Assembly (NCBI GenBank): GCA_016699675.1
Contig: CP064985.1
Span: 310,001-374,000, forward strand
DNA: 64,000 bases
Source: Austwickia sp.
Lineage (GTDB): Bacteria; Actinomycetota; Actinomycetes; Actinomycetales; Dermatophilaceae
Reading direction: 5' to 3'
Below the pieces are notes generated by a model, which had not been told where the DNA came from, ran no database searches, and worked only from the letters and a program-made list of their open reading frames with translations. Both the position numbers and the translations under genes were made by a program. Each line of letters begins with the position of its first letter. Within the stretch, counting starts at the first letter, position 1. Positions 57,551 through 64,000 of this stretch are shown one piece after another.

Positions 57551-59784
57551 GCGAGGCACCGCGGGCCGCAACGCCGCATGTCGCGTCGCCGTACGCGTCC
57601 GTCGTCATCCCGGCGTACAACGAGGGCCAGGTCATCGGGCGCTGCCTGGCCGCGCTGGCGAGCGAGGAGGTCGGGCCGCTGGAGATCGTCGTCGCGGCCA
57701 ACGGCTGCACCGACGACACGGTGGCCGCGGCCCGCGCCTTCCCCGGCGTGACGGTCCTCGACCTGCCCACCCCCGGCAAGATCGGCGCGCTCAACGCGGC
57801 GGATGAGGTGGCGAGCACATACCCGCGGATCTACCTCGACGCGGACATCGAACTGGGCCAGGGCGCCCTGCGGGCCCTCATCGACGCGCTCTCGACGGAC
57901 CAGCCCCGCTGTGCTGCACCGCAGTTGGCGTTCGATCTGGACGGCTGCAGCTATCCCGTGCGCGCCTTCCACGAGGCCTTCCTGGCCCTGCCCGCCATGT
58001 CCCAGACCCTGGTCGGGCGGGGGGTGTACGGCGTCTCGCGGGCCGGGCGAGCGCGCTGGGGCGCGTTTCCGCAGGTGCAGAACGACGACAAGTTCGTCGG
58101 CCGGCTGTTCGCCCCCGACGAGCACGTCGCCGTGGCCGGGCTGTCCATCGTGCGCGCCCCGCGCACGCTGCCCGACCTCATCGCCGTGCGCACCCGGGTC
58201 GCCCGGGGCAACGCGCAGCTCGCGAGCGCCGAGCACGGCGAGCTGGGCGTCGCCGACGCGGGCGCCGCGGACTTCTCGGCCAGCACGGCCGGTACGACGA
58301 GGGCGCTGGCGCGGCTGGCGGCCAGCACGCCACGGCTGTGGCCGGCGCTGGCGGCCTACACCGGGGTCACGGCCGCGGCCCGGCTGCGCGCTCGACGTAC
58401 GGCCTCCGCGACCAGCACCTGGGACCGCGACGGCTCCACCCGAGCGACGGACGATCCCGTCGCTACGGCTGTCCGGACGGCCGCGCCGCCGCCCGATCCG
58501 GGGCGGCGCGTGGCGTACCTCAACAGCCAATATCCCGCCGTGTCCCACACCTTCATCGAGCGCGAGATCGCCGCGCTGCGCGACCAGGGGTGGCAGGTCC
58601 ACACGTTCAGCGTGCGGCCCTGTCCCCCCGACGAACTCCGCTCCGCGGCCATGCGTGCCGAACACGAGCGGACCCGCGTGATCCTGTCCGACAAGGCGGC
58701 CGTCGCGGCGGGGATCGCCCGGCTGGCGGGCACCCATCCCGGGGCGCTGGCGCGGGCGGCGGCGTACGCATCCCGCTGCGGCTACGGCACCCTGCGCGGC
58801 AAGACCTGGCAGGGCTTCTACCTCGCCGAGGCTGTCCTCCTGCACGGCTGGATGGCCGAGCTCGGCCTGCGGCACCTGCACGTGCACATGGCCAACGTGT
58901 CCGCCGACGTCGCCCGACTCGTCGTCGCGATCGGGAGCGCCATCGACGGGCCCGGGTCCTGGTCGTGGTCGCTGACCGTGCACGGCTACGCCGAGTTCCA
59001 GTGGGTCGACCAGTGGGACGTGCCGGCGAAGATCCGCGAGGCCCGCGGCATCGCCGCGATCAGCGACTTCACCCGCAGCCAGCTGATGCGCCTGACCACC
59101 ACCGACCAGTGGGCGAAGATCGAGGTCGTCCACATGAGCGTCGACCCGGCCGCCTATCCCCCGCCGCCGTCGCCACGCGGCCACGACGGTCCGCTGCGGC
59201 TGGTCACCGTCGGCCGGCTCGTCGCCCTGAAGGGCATCCCCACCCTGATCGAGGCGGTGCAGCTGTTGGCGTCCCGGGGAGTCGCCACGCACACGCGCGT
59301 CATCGGGGACGGCGAGGACATGGCGGCCCTGCGCGAGACCGTCGCGGCCGAGGGCATCGAGGCCAGCTTCGAGCTGGTCGGCGCCGTCGGGCAGGACGAT
59401 CTGCCGGCGTACTACCACTGGGCCGACGTCTACGTCCTGCCGTCGTTCATGGAGGGACTGCCGACAGTGCTCATGGAGGCGATGGCGACCGAGCTGCCCG
59501 CCGTGGCGACGAACATCTCGGGCGTGGCCGAGCTGGTGGTCGACGGCGCGAACGGGCTGCTGGTGCGGCCGGGCCGACCGGACCAGCTCGCGGACGCGCT
59601 GGAGCGGCTGGCCGGCGACCCCGCTCTGCGCGCCCGCCTGGGCGCGGCGGGCCGGGACGCCGTGCTCGCTGAGTTCACGCCCGCGACGACGGGCCCGGCC
59701 ATAGCCCACTTCCTGGCGCAGACCGTGCCCGCTGCGGTGCCCGCCGCCGCGCCAGCAACGTCCGGGACGCCCGGGACCGGGTGA
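57547..59784 (+). CDS. Bifunctional GT2-GT4 glycosyltransferase fusion
   Basis: 745 aa. Residues about 15-260 are a GT2 domain (SVVIPAYNEGQVIGRCLAAL, EIVVAANGCTDDTVA, IYLDADIELGQGALRALIDA). A linker rich in Ala/Arg/Asp leads to a GT4 domain, about 325-735: NSQYPAVSHTFIEREIAALR, LTVHGYAEFQWVDQW, LVTVGRLVALKGIPTLIEAV, and SFMEGLPTVLMEAMATELP with the conserved Glu. Both domains look intact, so it may add two sugars in turn. GTG at 57547 overlaps the upstream stop. Confidence 0.9.
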   Translation: MSEAPRAATPHVASPYASVVIPAYNEGQVIGRCLAALASEEVGPLEIVVAANGCTDDTVAAARAFPGVTVLDLPTPGKIGALNAADEVASTYPRIYLDADIELGQGALRALIDALSTDQPRCAAPQLAFDLDGCSYPVRAFHEAFLALPAMSQTLVGRGVYGVSRAGRARWGAFPQVQNDDKFVGRLFAPDEHVAVAGLSIVRAPRTLPDLIAVRTRVARGNAQLASAEHGELGVADAGAADFSASTAGTTRALARLAASTPRLWPALAAYTGVTAAARLRARRTASATSTWDRDGSTRATDDPVATAVRTAAPPPDPGRRVAYLNSQYPAVSHTFIEREIAALRDQGWQVHTFSVRPCPPDELRSAAMRAEHERTRVILSDKAAVAAGIARLAGTHPGALARAAAYASRCGYGTLRGKTWQGFYLAEAVLLHGWMAELGLRHLHVHMANVSADVARLVVAIGSAIDGPGSWSWSLTVHGYAEFQWVDQWDVPAKIREARGIAAISDFTRSQLMRLTTTDQWAKIEVVHMSVDPAAYPPPPSPRGHDGPLRLVTVGRLVALKGIPTLIEAVQLLASRGVATHTRVIGDGEDMAALRETVAAEGIEASFELVGAVGQDDLPAYYHWADVYVLPSFMEGLPTVLMEAMATELPAVATNISGVAELVVDGANGLLVRPGRPDQLADALERLAGDPALRARLGAAGRDAVLAEFTPATTGPAIAHFLAQTVPAAVPAAAPATSGTPGTG

Positions 59785-59797
59785 GCCCGCCGGCGAG

Positions 59798-62404
59798 TCA
59801 GGGCTGGGTGGGGCCGGTGCCGCCGGTGGGGCTGCTGGTGGTCGGCGTCGCCGGCGGCGTCGTCGGGGTGGGGGTGGCGAGCGTCGCGTCGGCGGGCCGA
59901 CCCCAATCGCTCTCGACCACCTGGATCGCCTCCCAGGGGAAGTTGCGCATGACCTCGTAGGGCTGCCAGCGTCCCAACAGCGCCGTCCAGGGGTCGGTGC
60001 CGGTGAGCGCACGTTCCCGCTGGCCGGACTCCGTCACGACCGCGACCGCGCCGGAGCGGTCGGACACGACGAACCCGTACCGCTGCGCCGCCTGCGCGAC
60101 CATCCGGCCCACCGGGGTTAGGTCGTACTGGGTCAGGTCCAGGGTCGGGTCGAGTCGGAGCCGCTGGCCCTCCCGGACGACGTTGGCATCGGTGAGATTG
60201 CCGTCCGTGCGCAGGGCCGGCCACGACATGACGGGGTAGGACTGGGCGTTCATGACGCCGAGGTACATGGCGTGGTCGATCGAGCCGCGGCGCACCTCGT
60301 CGAGGCCGATCATCCCCGCCGCCATGGCCACGCCCGTGCCGGTGGCGCCGTAGTAGCGCGGGAAGATTCCCATGCCCTGGGACACCGCGTCGATGCGGCC
60401 GCCCCAGCAGGCCTCCCAGTTCCCCGACAGCGGGTTGCGCCGCGCTTGCCAGAACTCCCACAGCTGGTCAGTCGCCGGGTCGTGGATGGTGAGCTCCCCG
60501 TCGGTGCCCTTGGCCGGTTGCGCGTCGGCCGGGATCGGCACCCCCTTGAAGAACGCCGGCCCAGTGAACAGGTTCGGGTCGACCCAACGCTTGTTCTGGC
60601 AGTCGACGAAGTCGACGTCGACGCGGGGCTGGTCAGCCGGCACCCGGTAGAACGAGGTGTTGTAGTGCGTGTTGTTGAACGCGGCGATGCCACCCCAGTT
60701 GTTGAGGACGTCCGTGCGCAGGTTCGCCGCCATGGCCGCGGAGTTCGGATCGAGCGGAGCGTCCCCGATGCGGGTGATCCACGGGCTGCCGACCCCCACC
60801 GGGATGGGCGCGGTGCCGTCGGAGATCAGGTCGGGTGCTGTCGTCGTCGTGCTGGTCGGCGCCGGGCTCGTCGGGGTCGTCGTTGGCGTTGTCGTCGAGG
60901 AGTCCGGAGATGACGAGGTGGGGGTCTCCGGCGGGGCGGTCGTCGTCGCCGGCGGGGTCGTCGGCACTCCGGTCGGCGCACTCGTCGTGGTCGTCGTCGT
61001 GCTGCTCGGCGGCGTCGTCGTGCTGTCCGGCGGCGTCGTCGGAACCCCGCTCGGCGTACTCGTCGTGGTCGTCGTCGTGCTGCTCGGCGGCGTCGTCGTG
61101 GGCTCCGACGGGGTCGTCGGCACCCCGCTCGGCGTACCCGTCGTTGTCGTCGTTGCTGTTGGCGACGTTGTCGTTGGCGTTGTCGGCGGCGACGTGGGGG
61201 TGGCCGCCGCGCCCACCCGCGCCACCTCGATGGCCGCGAACTGCGGCACGTCCACGACGGGCACGAACCGCAGCGCGAGGGATCCGGTGGTGACGTCGAC
61301 CTCGAAGGTGCGGTCGTACGCCGCCGCGCGGCCCACCGCGCCGGCGATGTCGACCCGCTGCAGGGCGGGGGCCCCCTGCGCCGTCACGTCGAAGACCCGC
61401 TTGCCGGCGCCGGAGTAATAGTCCTCGGCCATCAGCAGGCGGACCCGGTACCGACCGTCGGTCAGCGCGACCGAGTATCCGGTCGTGCCGAAAGTGAGCT
61501 CGCGGTAGAGCACATCATCGGTGGTGCCCTTGATGTCGACCCCGACGAGCGCGCGCGAGTTGCGATCGGTGCCGACGAATCCCGCGCGCGAACGCCAGAC
61601 GTTGCCCGCGGCGTCCACGACGTTGGCGTAGGTCGCGATTGAGCGCGCCACCACGTGCGGAGCCTGCGTGGTCGAGCTGGTGGCGCTGGGCGAGGGGGTG
61701 GCTGTCGTGCTGCTGGCGCTCGTCCCCGTGGTGGGGATGCTCGTCGTGGGGATGCTCGTCGTCGGCGCGCTGATCGGGCTGGTGGTGCTCGTCGTGGGCA
61801 CGTTCGTCGTCGGTGTGCCGGTCGTGCTCGTGGGTGCACTGGGCTCGCCGGCGGACCCGACGAGGCTCACCTCGACGGCGGCGATCAGGGGATTGTCGAC
61901 CACCTTCACGAAGCCCAGGTTCAGCACGCCGTCGGTCACGTCGACCGCGAACGTGCGATCGTACGCCGTCGCCCGACCCACCGCGCCGACGATGTCGACC
62001 CCGGCCAGCGCCGGGGCGCCTTCCGCCGTCACGTCGAAGACCCGCTGGCCGGCCTTGGTCCAATACCCGTCGGCCATGAGGAGCCGGACGCTGTAGCGGC
62101 CCGCCGGGACGGGCAGGGTGTAGCCGGTCGAGGTGTACGTCGAGCTCTGGTAGAGGGCATCCTCGGTGGTGCCGAGGACGTCTTTGCCGGTGAGTGCGCT
62201 GGAATTGGTGGTCCCGCCGACCAGTCCCACGCGAGCCTTCCACACCCGCCCGGTCGAGTCGGTGACATCGGAGAAGGCGGCGACCGTGCGGGCCACCACC
62301 TGCGCGGGAGCCGGGCCGGCGGCCAGGGCGGACCCTACGGTGACGAGCGACAGGGGGCTGAGGCATAAGGCCGCGTAGGCGACCCCCGGACGGGTGTGGA
62401 ACAT
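59798..62404 (-). CDS. Large secreted protein with two malectin-like domains and the shared unknown domain (family member B)
   Basis: 868 aa. A signal peptide (residues about 1-28, ending ALAAG) is followed by malectin-like domain 1 (about 35-185; YSVRLLMADGYWTKAGQRVF), a Thr/Pro/Ser-rich linker, malectin-like domain 2 (about 245-395; YRVRLLMAEDYYSGAGKRVF) and a long Thr/Pro linker (about 400-525). After about 545 comes the domain shared with the 55.5-kb gene: DFVDCQNK, VPIPADAQPAKGTDGELTIH, LWEFWQARR, EACWGGRIDAV, SIDHAMYLGV, EGQRLRLDP, AAQRYGFVVSD. Malectin domains bind carbohydrates; the linkers are probably extended or glycosylated. It is likely released or wall-associated. The ATG at 62404 follows GGAGAT. 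Confidence 0.85.
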   Translation of the reverse strand: MFHTRPGVAYAALCLSPLSLVTVGSALAAGPAPAQVVARTVAAFSDVTDSTGRVWKARVGLVGGTTNSSALTGKDVLGTTEDALYQSSTYTSTGYTLPVPAGRYSVRLLMADGYWTKAGQRVFDVTAEGAPALAGVDIVGAVGRATAYDRTFAVDVTDGVLNLGFVKVVDNPLIAAVEVSLVGSAGEPSAPTSTTGTPTTNVPTTSTTSPISAPTTSIPTTSIPTTGTSASSTTATPSPSATSSTTQAPHVVARSIATYANVVDAAGNVWRSRAGFVGTDRNSRALVGVDIKGTTDDVLYRELTFGTTGYSVALTDGRYRVRLLMAEDYYSGAGKRVFDVTAQGAPALQRVDIAGAVGRAAAYDRTFEVDVTTGSLALRFVPVVDVPQFAAIEVARVGAAATPTSPPTTPTTTSPTATTTTTGTPSGVPTTPSEPTTTPPSSTTTTTTSTPSGVPTTPPDSTTTPPSSTTTTTTSAPTGVPTTPPATTTAPPETPTSSSPDSSTTTPTTTPTSPAPTSTTTTAPDLISDGTAPIPVGVGSPWITRIGDAPLDPNSAAMAANLRTDVLNNWGGIAAFNNTHYNTSFYRVPADQPRVDVDFVDCQNKRWVDPNLFTGPAFFKGVPIPADAQPAKGTDGELTIHDPATDQLWEFWQARRNPLSGNWEACWGGRIDAVSQGMGIFPRYYGATGTGVAMAAGMIGLDEVRRGSIDHAMYLGVMNAQSYPVMSWPALRTDGNLTDANVVREGQRLRLDPTLDLTQYDLTPVGRMVAQAAQRYGFVVSDRSGAVAVVTESGQRERALTGTDPWTALLGRWQPYEVMRNFPWEAIQVVESDWGRPADATLATPTPTTPPATPTTSSPTGGTGPTQP

Positions 62405-62470
62405 GACATCTCCTTGGGCAATGGGCGCCTTCGGAGGGGAACGCCTGGGTCAGTGGGGAACAGCAGGTGC

Positions 62471-62560
62471 GGTGGGGCTGATGTGACTAGTGGGGATGAC
62501 GTGCCTGGTGGGGCTGATGTGACTAGTGGGGTTGATGTGACTGCTGGGGTTGATGTGATC
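62471..62560. repeat. 18-bp tandem repeat, five copies
   Basis: Units of the type GGTGGGGCTGATGTGACT repeat without interruption, with small changes. They lie 67 bp upstream of the malectin-like gene start, so copy-number change could alter its promoter. Confidence 0.85.
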
Positions 62561-62670
62561 CGCGACCCCACCCGACGGCGCGGTTCGCGGGGTGTGGCGG
62601 GGGCCGGCGGTCACCGGAGGCGCGATGGCGCCCTCACGGCGCAGCGCACGGAGGGTAAGGGTAGGCGAGA

Positions 62671-62709
62671 AGGGCCAGCGAGGAGGGCCAGCGAGGAGGG
62701 CCAGCGAGG
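62671..62709. repeat. 13-bp tandem repeat, three copies
   Basis: AGGGCCAGCGAGG occurs three times head to tail, followed by a partial unit. Confidence 0.85.
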
Positions 62710-62836
62710 AAGGACGGGAGCACGCCGAGAGGCGGTGCGTGTTGCTGCAGGCGACGGCGTGCGCCGAGGGATGGGCGACATGCGCCACCGGCGTCGGCGG
62801 CGGGCGCGGAAGGCCGCGCCGCCTCCGTCGGGAGGG

Positions 62837-62927
62837 CTCAGCGCTTGCCGTAGTCCTTGGGGAGGGCCTGAATGCGGTCCCACGGGAATCCCCGCAGGGC
62901 CTCGTGGTCGGGTCCACCGAGGATGGT
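62837..62927 (-). pseudogene. 3' stub of a third member of the secreted-domain family, cut by the IS element
   Basis: About 29 codons read HEALRGFPWDRIQALPKDYG and a stop at 62837. This matches the last residues of family member A (YQALRGFPWDKIQVIEKDWG) and is close to member B (VMRNFPWEAIQVVESDWG). The coding stub ends where the presumed insertion-element terminus begins (GGGCCTGTCAACTTCTCTG). The rest of the gene should lie beyond the window, past the element, if it is intact there. Confidence 0.75.
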
Positions 62928-64000
62928 GGGCCTGTCAACTTCTCTGTGTAAGCGGGTCGGGCTTTCAGTAGGTCAGGTAGGGGTTGATGCGTTCGGGGTA
63001 GGCCACGGCGAGCTGGGCGAGGGCTTGCTTCCAGTTCGTGGTGACCTGGCCCTCGACGAGCCGGCCTGAGGCCTTGCGCTCGTTCGCGGGCTTGCCGCGT
63101 TCCTTGGCTCGTTCGCGGGCGCGGCGGTCCTCGATGTTGCAGATCGCCAGCCACAGCAGCTTGCGGGCGGCGTCGTCGGAGGGAAGTGACCACGGTTCTT
63201 GGTCACCTTCCGCAGCTGGTAGTTCAGCGACTCGATCGAGTTCGTCGTGTAGATCACTCGCCGCAGCTCGGGCGGGAACGCCAGGAACGGGGTGAACCGC
63301 TCCCAGGCCCCGGTCCAGGTCGCGACCGCGTGGGGGTATCTGCGGCCGAGTTCGCTGGCCTCGAACGCTCCCAGGGCGTCCAGGGCGGCCTCGGCGTTCG
63401 CGGCGGTGTAGACCGGCTTCAGGGCGCGGCGACGGCCTTGCGGTCGCCGTAGGAGACGAACCGCATCGCGGCGCGGATCAGGTGGACCACGCAGGTCTGG
63501 ACCAGTGAGTTCGGCCAGGTCGCCTCGATCGCCTCGGGGAAGCCCTTGAGGCCGTCGCAGCACACGATCAGCACGTCACGGACCCCGCGGTTGGCGAGCT
63601 CGGCGCAGACCCCGGCCCAGAACTTCGCGCCCTCGGTGTTCTCGATCCAGATGCCCAGGACGTGCTTGATCCCGTCCATGTCCACGCCCACGGCGATGTG
63701 CGCGGCCTTGTTGCGCACGTGCGCGCCGTCGCGGATCTTGACGATGATCGCGTCGAGGTAGATGACCGGGTAGAACGCCTCCAACGGCCGGTTCTGCCAG
63801 GCCATCACCTCATCGGCGATCTCGTCCACGATGTTGCTGATCGTCTCGTGGGACAGCTCGGTGCCGATCGTGGCCGCGAGGTGATGGGCGATCTCCCGGA
63901 CCGTCATCCCACCCGCATACAAGCTGATGATCATGTCGTCGAGGCCGCCGAGGCGCCGCGCACCCTTGGGTACCAGCATCGGGGTGAACGTCCCCGCCCG
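62928..64000 (-). mobile_element. IS256-family insertion element, one end inside the window
   Basis: The probable terminal inverted repeat GGGCCTGTCAACTTCTCTG begins at about 62928; the transposase stop is 37 bp inside. The other terminus and any target-site duplication lie beyond 64000. It appears inserted in a gene of the secreted family. The family call rests on the mutator-type transposase. Confidence 0.75.
62965..64000 (-). pseudogene. IS256-family (mutator type) transposase, two frame breaks, 5' end outside window
   Basis: The reading frame enters from beyond 64000 (RAGTFTPMLVPKGARR). DDMIISLYAGGMTVREIAHH and VIYLDAIIVKIRDGAHVRNK contain the first catalytic Asp, and CCDGLKGFPEAIEATWPNS the second. 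At about 63425 one base is missing (VAA then ALKPVYTAAN in the next frame). At about 63185 a second base is missing (KNRGHF then DDAARKLLWLAI). The Glu-containing TTNSIESLNYQLRKVTKNRG lies between them. The end reads AYPERINPYLTY. Unless these are sequencing errors, the element cannot make its own transposase. Confidence 0.85.

Larger units (their letters stand above)
62405..62836. other. 432-bp region with tandem repeats, no supported gene
   Basis: It holds the upstream region of the malectin-like protein, five 18-bp units (62471-62560) and three 13-bp units (62671-62709). Short open frames here (for example a TSxPxV repeat peptide on the minus strand) lack gene character. Confidence 0.6.

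Noticed and set aside
57016..60012. Minus-strand frame of 998 codons opposite the LbH acyltransferase and GT2-GT4 genes
   Set aside because: No motif; the composition follows the real plus-strand genes.
62335..62571. Small minus-strand frame with TSxPxV repeats
   Set aside because: It is produced by the 18-bp tandem repeats and overlaps the signal-peptide coding region of the malectin-like gene in another frame.

Overview
The window reads as chromosomal DNA of a very high-GC actinobacterium, most likely a member of the Micrococcales near Dermatophilaceae/Intrasporangiaceae. That placement is an inference. It rests on pervasive GC-rich third positions, many GTG starts, GTGA/ATGA gene overlaps, a complete GlgE alpha-glucan pathway, the actinobacterial mismatch endonuclease NucS and a DUF2550 gene beside atpC. 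I saw no rRNA, tRNA or CRISPR array.

Layout. (1) 1-12.3 kb: alpha-glucan metabolism, with glgX (cut by the window start), glgP on the opposite strand, then the run glgE-treS-mak/glgB. TreS turns trehalose into maltose, Mak phosphorylates it, GlgE polymerises maltose-1-phosphate and GlgB branches the polymer; GlgP and GlgX degrade it. Mak and GlgB share one open frame. (2) 12.3-18.8 kb, minus strand: five tightly coupled genes starting with glucose-1-phosphate cytidylyltransferase (rfbF) followed by an SDR epimerase, an RmlC-like cupin, a SAF-domain oxidoreductase and an LhgO-like FAD enzyme. This looks like an uncharacterised CDP-sugar route. A membrane acyltransferase and a MerR regulator lie upstream. 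(3) 19.5-24.5 kb: phosphoglucomutase with a small coupled gene, a thioredoxin/TPR co-chaperone, and a lipoprotein/membrane protein pair. (4) 24.6-40.5 kb: acyl-CoA metabolism (isobutyryl-CoA-type mutase large subunit, MeaB, thiolase, methylmalonyl-CoA epimerase, double 3-hydroxyacyl-CoA dehydrogenase), interrupted by a 1-kb repeat-rich intergenic region, a MarR gene and an ABC export system. (5) 40.6-53 kb: nucS, a pyruvyltransferase-like gene, a gamma-glutamyltransferase, several glycosyltransferases, ethylmalonyl-CoA-type mutase, the cobalamin adenosyltransferase, DUF2550 and an isolated atpC. (6) 53.2-62.4 kb: a surface-polysaccharide block (Wzz-like, Wzy-like, LbH acyltransferase, GT2-GT4 fusion) interleaved with two antisense secreted proteins sharing an unrecognised domain, one of them carrying two malectin-like domains. 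(7) 62.4-64 kb: tandem repeats, the 3' stub of a third copy of that secreted family, and an IS256-type element that appears to have cut it.

Glucose-1-phosphate links the first half: GlgP releases it, Pgm interconverts it with glucose-6-phosphate, and RfbF commits it to CDP-glucose. In the second half, the B12 adenosyltransferase and MeaB can serve the two B12-dependent mutases.

Caution: several genes show single-base frame breaks next to short G/C runs (ABC permease, GT14 gene, transposase twice, possibly mak/glgB and an ABC ATPase). These may be real mutations or sequence errors. The best candidates for something undescribed are the CDP-sugar cluster, the secreted-domain family within the polysaccharide block, and the strictly 20-bp-periodic direct/inverted repeat arrays near 26.7-27.0 kb.
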